Part shown: in pieces, positions 52,601 through 61,482 of the stretch
Layout: each line of letters begins with the position of its first letter
Position numbering within the stretch: position 1 is the first letter of the stretch
Source: Mycolicibacterium malmesburyense
GTDB taxonomy: Bacteria > Actinomycetota > Actinomycetes > Mycobacteriales > Mycobacteriaceae
Length of the DNA: 61,482 nt
Direction of reading: 5' to 3'
Assembly (NCBI RefSeq): GCF_001050015.1
Contig: NZ_CVTB01000250.1
Location: 1 to 61,482, forward strand
Made by a program: the position numbers and the translations under genes
Notes under the pieces: model-generated
The model's input: only the letters and a program-made list of their open reading frames with translations
Databases searched by the model: none
Told to the model about the DNA's origin: nothing

Positions 52601-55600
52601 GGGCACATCTTGGTGCTCGTAGGCCGCAAGGCTGCGCCGTCGAACTTGGGCCAGCAGCTCGGCCACAGTGGGGTCACCATCTAATTCGACTCGCAGGACC
52701 AGGGTATTGACGAAAACCCCCACAAGCTCATCTAGTTTCCTGTCGCGGCGCCCAGCAATGGGGAAGCCGACAGCAACATCAGCGCTCGCGCTGATCTTGG
52801 ATAACAAGACCGCCAAAGCGGTTTGCACCACCATGAAAGTGCTCGCGTTGTGCTCGCGGGCCAACTTCGATATCCCCTGCTGGAGGTCGGCTGGCCATTG
52901 CACTGCCACACTGCCCCCGCGATGATCGGCCACTAGCGGATACGGGCGATCGGTAGGCAACTGCAGGCTCTCGGGCATGCCGGCTAAGGCATCCATCCAG
53001 TAAGCCAGTTGCGCCGCGATGGGGCTGTCGCCGTCCGTCAACTCACCCAACAGCGCGCGCTGCCATAGCGTGTAATCGACGTACTGGACCGCCAACTCAG
53101 TCCAGCCCGGACCCTGCCCGGCGCAGCGACTGACATAGGCCACCCCGATATCGCGCAACAGGGGCGTGATCGACCAGCCATCGGCGGCGATATGGTGGAC
53201 GACGACCACCAACACGTGTTCTTCGTCGCTTACCTTGAATAGGGTTGCGCGCAAGGGTATTTCGGTCGCGAGATCGAAGATATGACCTGCCGTCGCGCCG
53301 ATGGCATCGCCCAGTTGGCTCGCCGACGAGGCGGTGCAATCGATGATGTCCCAGCCGAACTCGGCGTGACGGGAAGGGATTACCTGCTGCCGAGGTATCC
53401 CGTTGGGCGCGGGAAAAACAGTGCGCAAGCTCTCATGGCGACGAACCACGTCGCCCAGCGCGGCACCCAGCGCATGAGCGTCGAGGCGCCCGCGTAACCG
53501 CGCTGCCAGCGGCATGTTGTAGACAGGCGACCGCCCAAGCAGCCGATCAATGAACCACAACCGCTGCTGGGCGAAGGACAACGGAATGACGGCGGGGCGT
53601 TCGCCTGCCACCAACCGTGGCAATCCACCTGCACCCACACTGATGAGCGACGCCAATTCAGTGATCGTCGGCGCCTCGAACACCGCGCGTACCGAAAGGT
53701 CCGCGTCAAAGCTCGAGTTGACCCCCGCGATAAGACGCATGGCCGACAGCGAGTCGCCGCCGAGATCGAAGAACGAGTCGTCGACACCGACCCGATCGAT
53801 ACCGAGGACCTCAGCCGCGATACCGACCAGGATCTCCTCGACCGCGGTGCCCGGCGCGCGATAGGCGCCCGCGGTGTACTCCGGCGCCGGCAGCGCGCGC
53901 TTGTCGAGTTTGCCGTTCACGGTCAACGGCAGCACGTCGAGCGATACCACCGCGGCGGGCACCATGTAGGCCGGCAACCGCTCGGCCAGCAGAACCCGGG
54001 CCTCGGCCGGGTCCAGATCTCCGGTGATGTAGCCGACCAGGCGCTTATCACCGGGCCGGTCCTCCCGCGCGATCACCGCCGCCTGATCCACCCCATCCAA
54101 CCCGGCCAGCACCGTGCGGACTTCACCCAATTCGATGCGGTAGCCGCGAATCTTGACCTGCTCATCGACGCGCCCCACGTAATCCAACTGCCCATCGGGA
54201 CGCCACCGCACCAAATCCCCGGTGCGATACATCCGCACCCCAAGGCCTCCGGAAGGACAAGCCACAAAGCGCGACGCAGTCATCGCCGGCCGGCGCCAAT
54301 ACCCGTAGCCAACTGCTGCGCCGGCGACGTACAGCTCACCGATGACGCCGGCGGGCACCGGGCACAACCACTGATCCAGAACGAACAACGCCGCACCCGA
54401 CACCGGCGAACCGATCGGCGGCGCCCCTGACCCAGCGGCAAGCGGTGCACTCATCGTCGTGTACCAAGTCTCGGTCGGACCGTACGCATTGACCATCGCC
54501 CGCCCGGACGCCCAGCGATCCACCACCTCGACCGGGCAGGCCTCACCGGCCACCACTACCGCCACCGACTCCAAACCTTGCCGCGACAGGACGTCGAGCG
54601 CGGACGGGGTCTGATTGAGGACGTTGACTTTCTCGGTGACGAGCAACTCGTGGAAGTCGAGCGGTGAGCGCGCCACCGACTCAGGCACCACTACCAGCCG
54701 CCCGCCGTTCAGCAGCGGCCCGAAGATCTCCCACGGTGAAATGTCGAAAGCAAGGGAGTGCCACTGTGACCAGACCCCTGCCATCGGGAGTGCGGTATCC
54801 AACGCCTCGAACAAGCGGGTCACGTTCTGCTGGGCGATCGCCACGCCCTTCGGCACGCCTGTGGTACCGGAGGTGTATATCAGATAGGCGATGTCATCAG
54901 GGCTCGGGACGTATAGCGCTGCGCTTGAATATGTCTCATCGGTAGCCGCGTCGGCGTCGACGACCACCCCGTCAAATCCGTCGAGCCGGTCGGTGAGCGC
55001 TGCGGTGGTGACCACGGCGCCCGGTGCGGCGTCGGCCAGGATCGACTCGATCCGGGCCGTTGAGACGGCCGGGTCCATCGGCACGTAGGTCGCGCCCGTC
55101 TTGAGTACAGCCACAATCGCCACGACGGCCTCGGCGCAACGCGGCATCAATATGGCCACGCACTCCCCAGGACGCGCGCCAAGGGCGGCCAGCATGTGGG
55201 CAAAACGATTCGACGCCTCATCGAGCTCGCGATATGTCAACCGGCGCCCGCCACAGACCAGTGCGACCGCCTTTGGGGTGCGTTCCACCTGCGCCGCGAA
55301 CAACGCGGGAATCGAGACCGCAGTGGTCTCCGACTCGGCCAACGCGGACCGGTGACCCCAGGCATCGAGGCGTACATGCTCACTCTCGTCGAGCACATCC
55401 ACCGACGACAGGCGCCGATTCGGGTCGCTGGTGATGGCCACTAACACTCGCCGCAAGCGCTCGATCAGCGTTCCTATGCTGGCCGCATCGAACACATCCG
55501 TGCGGTACTCGACCGCGCCGTCGATCCCGGCGGGCTCACCGGTTTCGCTCCAGCGTTCAGTCAGGGCAACCACCAAATCCATCCGGGCTGTGTGAGCGTC

Positions 55601-58600
55601 CATCGACAGCGGTGTGACTTGGAGATCGTCACCGAAGGTGAGTGTGGAGATGGGGTTGTCACGCTTCCACGGAAGGTTCTGCCAGGCCAGCAACACCTGT
55701 ATCAGCGGGTGGTGGGTCAGGCTTCGAGTGGGGTTGAGCCGCTCCACCAACACCTCGAAGGGCACGTCCTGGTGCTCGTATGCGGCCAGGCTGCGCTGAC
55801 GCACTTGGGCCACGACGTCGGCAGCGGTGGGATCCCCCGCTAGCTCGACCCGCAGCACCAGCGTGTTGACAAAGAATCCGACCAGCTCATCCAATGCTGG
55901 GTCAGTGCGCCCAGCTATCGGAAACCCGACCGCGACATCAGCACTCGCGCTGAGCTTGGCCAGTAACACCGCAAGTGCAGCTTGGACCACCATGAAACTT
56001 GTCGCATTGTGATCACGGGCCACCTGCGCAATCCGCTGCTGCAGCTCCGCCGGCCAATCCAACGAGAGGCTCGCGCCGCGTTGATCGGCGACGGGCGGGT
56101 AAGGACGGTCCGTGGGCAGCTGCACACGCTCGGGGATCCCGGCCAGCCCCTTCTGCCAGTAGGCGAGCTGTGCGGCGATTGCGCTGTCAGGATCCTGAGG
56201 ATCACCGAGATGCTCACGCTGCCAGAGGGTGTAATCGGCATACTGCACCGTCAGCGGCGCCCACTCGGGTGCCCGCCCCTGCCTTCGCGCCCGATACGCC
56301 GCGCCCACGTCACGAAATAGCGGGGCCAGTGACCACCCATCAATAGCGATGTGGTGCACGACAATGCCCACCAGGTACCGGCCCGGCCCCACCGCGTAGA
56401 TCTGCGCACGGATCGGGATCTCCACCGACAAGTCAAATCGATATCCCGCGAGCGCCACTAGTTCCCCGACCGCATCCGGCTCGGGTAACGACACCACCGC
56501 AGGCCCGTCGCGCCTCCACATACCCGCCTCCACGGGCAGAATCCGTTGCTGCGGTACACCATCGACATCAGGGAAGATTGTCCGCAGCGATTCGTGACGG
56601 GTGAGCACGTCATCGAGTGCGGCGCACAGCGCGTCGAGATGCAGCTCCCCTGCGATACGAAATGCGGTGGGCATGTTGTACGTCGCTGCCCCGTGTTCGA
56701 GTCGATTGAGAAACCACAAACGTTGTTGGGCGAATGACAACGGAATCACTGCCGGCCGCTCGGCAGCGACCAATCGTTCACGCCGATCCGCTTTGCCATC
56801 GACGCGAAGGGCCAGCTGAGCCGGTGTGGGCGCCTCGAATACGGCGCGTACAGCAAGATCCCCATTCGTCGCGGCGTTGATCGCTGCGACCACCCGCATC
56901 GCCGACAGCGAGTCCCCACCCAGATCAAAGAACGAGTCGTCGACCCCGACCCGCCCCACACCCAGCACCTGGGTGTAGATGCCGGTCAGGATCTCCTCGA
57001 GGGCGTTGCCCGGGGCCCGGTATGCGCGGCCGCCGAATTCGGGGGCCGGCAAGCTCCGAACGTCAAGCTTGCCGTTGGCCGTCAACGGCAGCGCGTCGAG
57101 CACCACCACGGCGGCGGGAACCATGTACGCCGGCAGTCGCTCAGCTAAGACGGCACGTGCCTCGTCGGGGTCGGCAGTGCCGATGACATATCCGACGATG
57201 CGTTTGTCGCCGGGGCGGTCCTCACGGACGATCACCACCGCCTGATCGACCTCATCGAGGTCGGCCAGTGCAGCTTGCACTTCGCCGAGTTCGATCCGAT
57301 ACCCACGCAGCTTGACTTGTTCGTCAGCGCGCCCCAGGTAGCGGAGCTGCCCATCGGCGCCCCAAGACACCAGGTCCCCGGTGCGATACATGCGCGCACC
57401 GGGCGCGCCAAACGGACAGGCCACAAACCTGGACGCCGTCAGCGCTGCCCGGCGCACGTATCCGGTCCCCACCCCGGCGCCGGCCACATACAACTCACCG
57501 ACCACACCCGTCGGTAGCCGACGTAACCACCCGTCGAGCACGAAGAAAGCCAAGTGCGCCAGAGGCACTCCGATGGGGCTGCCGTTGTTGTCGGCGTCGG
57601 CCGCAGCGAGCCGCCGGAGCGAGGCGTGCACCGTTGTTTCGGTGATGCCGTACATGTTGATTAATCGCGGCAATTCCGGGTGACTCTCAAACCAGGTTCG
57701 AAGACGTTGTGGCTCAAGCGCTTCACCGCCGAAGACCACAGCCTGAAGCTCGAGCTTCCTTCCCAGTTCGGGCCGTTGCGAATCAGCGGTTTGCAGCGCA
57801 TAGAAAGCAGTGGGGGTCCTGCTCACAACGTTGACCTTCTCAGTGACAAGAAGCGCGAGGAAGTCGTCCGGTGAGCGCGCCACCGATTCGGGCACGACCA
57901 CCAGCCGTCCGCCCCCCAGTAACGCGCCCCATATCTCCCAAACTGAGAAGTCGAAAGCCAAAGAGTGCGCGTGCGTCCAAACCCCGGTGCGCGGCACATC
58001 GGCGTCCACGACATCGAGCAGCCGTGTGACGTTCTGGTGAGCGACGGCCACCCCTTTGGGAACCCCCGTGGTGCCCGAGGTGTAGATCACGTACGCGATG
58101 TCGTCGGGATGGGGCGCTGTCAGTGCGGCGCCGAGTGGTGTTGTCGCATTTAGCGCATTGACGTCAATGACGGAAATGTCGCACCCGTCCAACTTGCTGA
58201 CCAAACTGCTCGTGGTTACCGCGACGATAGGACCTGCATCCGCAATCATGAACTGCATCCGCGCCGCCGGCGCCGTAGGATCGATCGGCAGATACGCGGC
58301 CCCTGTCTTCAACACCGCCAACATCGCGATGATGGCTTCGGCGGAGCGTGAGAACAGAAGCGCCACATACTGGCCGGGACCCACTCCCCGGCCAGTCAAC
58401 ATGTGTGCCAAACGATCTGAAGCCTCGTCGAGCTCACGATAGATCAACGATCGCGGCCCGTCGCTGACCGCAACCGCGTCAGGAGTGCGGGTTACCTGCT
58501 CGGCGAAAGCATCAGGGATCGAAACCGACGTTTCCGTCTGCATGAGCGCTGCGCGGTTGCCGATCTCGTCCAGCAGGGCGTGCACGGATGAGTCGAGCAA

Positions 58601-61482
58601 CTCGATCGACGATAATGGCCGTCTCGGGTCGGCCGTCATGACCGATATCACCCGCTCGAACCGCGCGATGAGTTCCTCGATGAAGTCGGCGCCAAATACA
58701 TGGGTGTCGAATTCAACGCGTAAACCCAAGTCGGCACCCGGAGTGACTTGGACCGTCAAGGGGTAGTGGTTGTATTCGCGGCTGGTGAACTCAGTGACGG
58801 ATAGTTCCGCGTCGCCCAAGAGTGCCGCTGTGTTGACCGGGTAGTTCTGGTAAACGAACAGGGTGTCAAACAATTGCTCGTGGCCAACGATGCGGTGGAT
58901 GTCGTTCAGCGCCAGGTACTGGAACTCGAGGGTGTCATTGTGTGCGCTCTGCAACTGGCCGAGCAGATCTGCGGTGGTCATTGCCGCGGTGAGCTTCGCT
59001 CGCACCGGCACGGTATTTACGAATAGACCCACCATCGATTCCGCGCCGCTCACCTCGGTCGGTCGCCCAGACACGGGGGTACCGAACGCCACGTCGTGCA
59101 GACCGGTCAACCACATCAGCAGCTGTGCGAAGGCACACTGCAGCACCGTGTTCACCGTGGTGTGGTGCATACGCGCCAGCTCGCCGAGTGCCCGCGTATT
59201 TTCGGGCGAGAGCCGGGACGACGCCAGACCGCGCCGCCCTGAACCCATCCTCCGCGGCGAAACCAGTGTGGGAGTTTCGAAACCGTCGAGCAATCTGCTC
59301 CAGGCCGCCTCTGCGCGCCCTCGATCTCGCGCGGCCAGCCAGGTGAGGAACTGCCGGTATGACCCGGCCGCACCGAGCCGCAGTCCGTTGTAGCCGGCGA
59401 ACAGCTCGCCCAGCAGAATCGGCAGCGACCACCCGTCGAGCACGATGTGGTTATTGGTGAGCACCACACGGTGCCGACGCTCAGCCATGCGGACCACCGC
59501 CACCCGAAAGGCCGGCTGGTCGGACAGCTCGAAGACCGCAGCCCGTTCCGCAGCACACAGCTGCTGGATTCGCTCATCCCCCGCATCGTCGGCGATCAGC
59601 TCGACGTAACGCCACCCCGGCGTGGGATCGGCCAGGACGACTTGCACCGGCTCATCGAACGCGCGGCAGAACCGGGCCACCAAGTGCGGATGGCGTTCGA
59701 TCACCATATGCACCGCGTTGCGCAACCGGTCGAGATCGAGCGGGCCGATCAGCGTGAGTGCCAGCTGCATCGCATACACATCATCGTCGCTGCCGCCGTG
59801 CAGATCGCTGTGGAAAAGGATCCCCTGTTGGAGCGGGGTCAACGGCAAGATGTCGGCGAGCTCATACCGCTGTTGCAACCCATCGATCTGATCTTGGCTA
59901 AGGCGAGCGGGTGCGATGTCGGAAGGTGTTAATCCACCTCCGCCGCGTCGCACGTGGGCGCAGATGCCGGTAAGGGCGTCGAACCACAATCGGCTCAGCC
60001 GGGTGACCTGCGCATGATCCAGTACGGAGGGCGCCCACGTCCATGTCGCCTGCAACTGCGGGCCATCCTCGCCGTCGACGGTGACAGCGTTGAGGTCCAC
60101 GGTGTGTGCCAGTGGTATCGGCACCGCCGCCGCGACCGCGGTCACCCAAGCACCTTCGGGGCTGATCTGCCACAACTCACCGTTGTCGGGTTCCGTTGCT
60201 CCGCCGAGCCGTCCGAGGTAGTTGAAGCCGATCAGTGGATCGCATGTGGCTATATCGATATCGGGGTTCAAATAGCGCAGCAGACCGTAGGTCACGCCAT
60301 CGGGCAGGGAACGCAGCTGCTCTTTGGCGTCCTTGATGACCGAACCCAGCGCGGGGTCACCGGCGAGCACCTGCGCCCACGACACCGCACCCACCGCCAG
60401 CGATACCGGATACTTGGTGGTGAACCAGCCCACCGTGCGCGACAGATCCACATCGGGATCCAACTGCTCGGCCCGGCCATGTCCCTCCACGTCGATGGTG
60501 ACCGGCTCATCGCCAGTACTAAAGAACTGCGTCATCGCCAAAGCGAACGCGATCAGCAGAATGTCCTGAACCCCTGCATGAAACGCCGCGGGCACCTGCC
60601 CAAGGAGCATGCGGGTGGTCTCGACATCCAAGGGCGCTGACAACTGGCCCGCGGTCGCATACGTATCGGTGCTGGCTTGCATCCCAGGCAGCGCAGCCGG
60701 CGCGACAGACACTTGCGCCCACACCGCCGCCAGCTCAACGACTTCAGCGGCGCGGGCACGCTCGGCCAACACCCTCGCCCACCGGGCAAACGACGTCCCG
60801 GTCGCAGGCAACTCCACTGACTGCCCGCAGCGGTGCTGAGCCCACGCGATGTTGAGATCCTCCAACAGGATTCGCCACGACACCCCATCGACAGCCAAAT
60901 GATGAATCATCAAGACCAACTGTCCGGCCGAAGGCACCCACAACGCGCTGAGCATCACTCCGGCAGCCGGATCAAGCCGCGAACGCGCCGCCACCACTGC
61001 CCCGTCAGACAGTTCATCGACCACGCACAGACACCCCACGGCATCCACCGCGCCGGCCTCAACCACCTGCAACGACCACCCGCCGGCGCCATCATCGTCG
61101 ACACGCAAGCGCAACATGGCATGCCGATCCAACAACGCCTGCAACACCACGACCACATCGGCCTCGCTCACCCCAGCGGGGGCCGACACCACAACGGTCT
61201 GGTTGAACTCTCCGACCGGGCCGTCAACACCTGCCAGCCAGTGCATGATCGGAGTCGCCACCACCGGCCCGACACCGTCATCGACCGCACCGCCCCCACC
61301 CTCGATCACCACCGCCACCCGAGCCAACCGCGCCACCGACTGCTCGACAAAGACATCACGCGGCCGACACCTCAAGCCAGCAGCACGCGCCCGCGCCACC
61401 ACCTGCATCGACGAAATGCTGTCGCCACCCAAATCGAAAAACGAATCGTCAACCCCGACCCGATCGAGCCCCAACACCTCGG
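49622..61482 (-). CDS. Nonribosomal peptide synthetase, C-terminal part with thioesterase (5' end off window)
   Basis: About 3,953 residues are visible; the reading frame is open to the right edge, so numbering here starts at 61477. Domains: PCP (Ser20 in LGGDS); epimerisation (HHLAVDG at 192, [19 protein letters not shown]); C1 (about 535-970, D-type, NHIVLDG at 679); A1 (985-1500); PCP (Ser1523); C2 (1580-2040, HHIAIDG); A2 (2055-2555); PCP (Ser2576); C3 (2635-3090, HHIAADG); A3 (3108-3600); PCP (Ser3630); thioesterase (about 3680-3950, GWSFGG Ser3756, His3906). The order PCP-E/C-A-PCP/C-A-PCP/C-A-PCP-TE shows that a D-residue is followed by at least three residues and release. A1 pocket residues read D-F-W-S-V-G-M-V-H, close to threonine. 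Confidence 0.93.
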   Translation of the reverse strand, partial: EVLGLDRVGVDDSFFDLGGDSISSMQVVARARAAGLRCRPRDVFVEQSVARLARVAVVIEGGGGAVDDGVGPVVATPIMHWLAGVDGPVGEFNQTVVVSAPAGVSEADVVVVLQALLDRHAMLRLRVDDDGAGGWSLQVVEAGAVDAVGCLCVVDELSDGAVVAARSRLDPAAGVMLSALWVPSAGQLVLMIHHLAVDGVSWRILLEDLNIAWAQHRCGQSVELPATGTSFARWARVLAERARAAEVVELAAVWAQVSVAPAALPGMQASTDTYATAGQLSAPLDVETTRMLLGQVPAAFHAGVQDILLIAFALAMTQFFSTGDEPVTIDVEGHGRAEQLDPDVDLSRTVGWFTTKYPVSLAVGAVSWAQVLAGDPALGSVIKDAKEQLRSLPDGVTYGLLRYLNPDIDIATCDPLIGFNYLGRLGGATEPDNGELWQISPEGAWVTAVAAAVPIPLAHTVDLNAVTVDGEDGPQLQATWTWAPSVLDHAQVTRLSRLWFDALTGICAHVRRGGGGLTPSDIAPARLSQDQIDGLQQRYELADILPLTPLQQGILFHSDLHGGSDDDVYAMQLALTLIGPLDLDRLRNAVHMVIERHPHLVARFCRAFDEPVQVVLADPTPGWRYVELIADDAGDERIQQLCAAERAAVFELSDQPAFRVAVVRMAERRHRVVLTNNHIVLDGWSLPILLGELFAGYNGLRLGAAGSYRQFLTWLAARDRGRAEAAWSRLLDGFETPTLVSPRRMGSGRRGLASSRLSPENTRALGELARMHHTTVNTVLQCAFAQLLMWLTGLHDVAFGTPVSGRPTEVSGAESMVGLFVNTVPVRAKLTAAMTTADLLGQLQSAHNDTLEFQYLALNDIHRIVGHEQLFDTLFVYQNYPVNTAALLGDAELSVTEFTSREYNHYPLTVQVTPGADLGLRVEFDTHVFGADFIEELIARFERVISVMTADPRRPLSSIELLDSSVHALLDEIGNRAALMQTETSVSIPDAFAEQVTRTPDAVAVSDGPRSLIYRELDEASDRLAHMLTGRGVGPGQYVALLFSRSAEAIIAMLAVLKTGAAYLPIDPTAPAARMQFMIADAGPIVAVTTSSLVSKLDGCDISVIDVNALNATTPLGAALTAPHPDDIAYVIYTSGTTGVPKGVAVAHQNVTRLLDVVDADVPRTGVWTHAHSLAFDFSVWEIWGALLGGGRLVVVPESVARSPDDFLALLVTEKVNVVSRTPTAFYALQTADSQRPELGRKLELQAVVFGGEALEPQRLRTWFESHPELPRLINMYGITETTVHASLRRLAAADADNNGSPIGVPLAHLAFFVLDGWLRRLPTGVVGELYVAGAGVGTGYVRRAALTASRFVACPFGAPGARMYRTGDLVSWGADGQLRYLGRADEQVKLRGYRIELGEVQAALADLDEVDQAVVIVREDRPGDKRIVGYVIGTADPDEARAVLAERLPAYMVPAAVVVLDALPLTANGKLDVRSLPAPEFGGRAYRAPGNALEEILTGIYTQVLGVGRVGVDDSFFDLGGDSLSAMRVVAAINAATNGDLAVRAVFEAPTPAQLALRVDGKADRRERLVAAERPAVIPLSFAQQRLWFLNRLEHGAATYNMPTAFRIAGELHLDALCAALDDVLTRHESLRTIFPDVDGVPQQRILPVEAGMWRRDGPAVVSLPEPDAVGELVALAGYRFDLSVEIPIRAQIYAVGPGRYLVGIVVHHIAIDGWSLAPLFRDVGAAYRARRQGRAPEWAPLTVQYADYTLWQREHLGDPQDPDSAIAAQLAYWQKGLAGIPERVQLPTDRPYPPVADQRGASLSLDWPAELQQRIAQVARDHNATSFMVVQAALAVLLAKLSASADVAVGFPIAGRTDPALDELVGFFVNTLVLRVELAGDPTAADVVAQVRQRSLAAYEHQDVPFEVLVERLNPTRSLTHHPLIQVLLAWQNLPWKRDNPISTLTFGDDLQVTPLSMDAHTARMDLVVALTERWSETGEPAGIDGAVEYRTDVFDAASIGTLIERLRRVLVAITSDPNRRLSSVDVLDESEHVRLDAWGHRSALAESETTAVSIPALFAAQVERTPKAVALVCGGRRLTYRELDEASNRFAHMLAALGARPGECVAILMPRCAEAVVAIVAVLKTGATYVPMDPAVSTARIESILADAAPGAVVTTAALTDRLDGFDGVVVDADAATDETYSSAALYVPSPDDIAYLIYTSGTTGVPKGVAIAQQNVTRLFEALDTALPMAGVWSQWHSLAFDISPWEIFGPLLNGGRLVVVPESVARSPLDFHELLVTEKVNVLNQTPSALDVLSRQGLESVAVVVAGEACPVEVVDRWASGRAMVNAYGPTETWYTTMSAPLAAGSGAPPIGSPVSGAALFVLDQWLCPVPAGVIGELYVAGAAVGYGYWRRPAMTASRFVACPSGGLGVRMYRTGDLVRWRPDGQLDYVGRVDEQVKIRGYRIELGEVRTVLAGLDGVDQAAVIAREDRPGDKRLVGYITGDLDPAEARVLLAERLPAYMVPAAVVSLDVLPLTVNGKLDKRALPAPEYTAGAYRAPGTAVEEILVGIAAEVLGIDRVGVDDSFFDLGGDSLSAMRLIAGVNSSFDADLSVRAVFEAPTITELASLISVGAGGLPRLVAGERPAVIPLSFAQQRLWFIDRLLGRSPVYNMPLAARLRGRLDAHALGAALGDVVRRHESLRTVFPAPNGIPRQQVIPSRHAEFGWDIIDCTASSASQLGDAIGATAGHIFDLATEIPLRATLFKVSDEEHVLVVVVHHIAADGWSITPLLRDIGVAYVSRCAGQGPGWTELAVQYVDYTLWQRALLGELTDGDSPIAAQLAYWMDALAGMPESLQLPTDRPYPLVADHRGGSVAVQWPADLQQGISKLAREHNASTFMVVQTALAVLLSKISASADVAVGFPIAGRRDRKLDELVGVFVNTLVLRVELDGDPTVAELLAQVRRRSLAAYEHQDVPFEVLVERLNPARSLTHHPLFQVMLAWQNLPWQDNNLASDLALGDVHVTPLSMDSSTARMDLVFFLAENWTEDGDPAGIGGAVEFRTDVFDARSIEALTERLKRVLILMTADADQSLSSVDLLDTGEYARLDEIGNRAVLASPAHSPLSIPMLFAAQVARTPQAAALSCEEISFTYRELEEAANRLAHTLAAHGARPGTVVALFFPRSAEAIVAILAVLKSGAAYLPIDPALPTARVRFMIEDAEPIAAVTTAELAGELSGYDLPIVDVGNLSDESGPQPRLLAPTPYDIAYLIYTSGTTGVPKGVAISHHNVAQLLDSLNAHVEPAGAWSQWHSYAFDVSVWEIFGALLHGGRLVVVPEQVVASPADFHALLVAEQVSVLCQTPSAVGMLSTEGLESTALMVAGEACPTEVMDRWARDRVMINAYGPTEATVYAAMSAPLIPDSGVTPIGSPVPGAALFVIDAALRPVPAGVVGELYIAGGGVAVGYWLRSGPTASRFVACPFGGSGQRMYRTGDLVRWGADGQLQYLGRADEQVKIRGYRIELGEVCAALAGCEGVEQAVAIVREHRPGDKRIVGYTTGTADPTEVRTRLAERLPAYMVPVAVVAIDALPLTVNGKLDKRALPAPDYQDVDRYRGPADPIEEALADVYAEVLGLEWVGVDDSFFDLGGDSLLAMRLIALINSRLNTGLAVRTLFHAPSVRSLRQQLNRDDNGSVSVPLEILSEGTGVPLFCVHPGGGLGWAYQSLGGLLDCPIIAVQQNLEDGDSEPQSIAEMAKIYASRIQRYYPAGPYHLLGWSFGGVVAHEVAVELQRRGCAVTRLILLDARPNIGSTEVIDQSADDRRVPEEILRFYRIPPQGGDEPITYDQIKEVVERGAADLPGFKQLTDLLSENLQKNIALHQEHEPRTFAGNMTIFSAVGGNDHSSIAQDWQPYVAGEIAEYLVDCSHEAMMTAESLGLYSRQLRDSVQARDDLMVSAESDPSESERQGNSNC

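Noticed and set aside
1..61482. Search for CRISPR arrays, transposases, tRNA and rRNA genes
   Set aside because: No regularly spaced short repeats, transposase motifs or tRNA-like cloverleaf with a CCA end were seen; the only repeated sequences are NRPS modules, which are coding.

Overview
The window reads as a fast-growing mycobacterium (Mycolicibacterium-type). Support: high GC, dense short-overlap operons, many GTG/TTG starts, a complete YrbE/Mce operon with an Mce-associated protein, F420-type and mycofactocin-associated oxidoreductases, many acyl-CoA dehydrogenases, and a left edge resembling the M. tuberculosis Rv2326c-Rv2327 neighbourhood. No intergenic stretch exceeds 300 bases. I see no tRNA, rRNA, CRISPR array, insertion sequence or origin.

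Left edge (1-5.2 kb): a truncated fused ECF/cobalt-type ABC transporter diverges from a MarR regulator across a palindrome. Next come an MFS gene broken by one frameshift, a strong hairpin between convergent genes, an amidohydrolase-2 enzyme and a small acidic protein.

Core island (5.2-42.5 kb): a large lipid import and degradation locus. Minus-strand operon I (10.9 to 5.2 kb) encodes SCP2-thiolase-like protein, acyl-CoA ligase, mycofactocin-type SDR, LLM oxidoreductase and AveC-like membrane protein; its likely DUF35 partner is transcribed divergently. Minus-strand operon II (18.3 to 11.4 kb) encodes P450, double-hotdog MaoC protein, crotonase, APH-fold kinase and a fused double acyl-CoA dehydrogenase. 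The plus strand (18.4-28.5 kb) carries a crotonase, a double-length GntR regulator, a second CoA ligase, a TesB thioesterase, a DUF7064/7065-like protein, a class III CoA-transferase, an aldehyde dehydrogenase and a secreted protein, with a second GntR regulator on the minus strand. Minus-strand operon III (40.0 to 28.5 kb) is acyl-CoA dehydrogenase, YrbEA, YrbEB, MceA-F and two accessory proteins; a second acyl-CoA dehydrogenase diverges from it and a second P450 follows convergently.

Six intergenic regions that head these units share a 19-bp AT-rich element with an AGTATACT-like core (GT-N2-AC, as in GntR operators). I infer one regulon, probably run by one or both GntR proteins, that imports a hydrophobic substrate through Mce, activates it with CoA and shortens it. 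The kinase/dehydrogenase pair in operon II resembles the 4-hydroxyacyl-CoA route of P. putida Lva and human ACAD10/11. The substrate is unknown; there are no steroid ring-degradation genes here.

Right side (42.6-61.5 kb): a VIT/CCC1 metal transporter, an acyl-CoA oxidase-like dehydrogenase, two paralogous small secreted proteins, then a minus-strand nonribosomal peptide locus. That locus holds a large NRPS, entering the window mid-gene (PCP-E, C-A-PCP, C-A-PCP, C-A-PCP-TE), a decayed O-methyltransferase, an intact methyltransferase and an ornithine cyclodeaminase-like enzyme. Its intergenic DNA looks more AT-rich than its neighbours, which hints at transfer.
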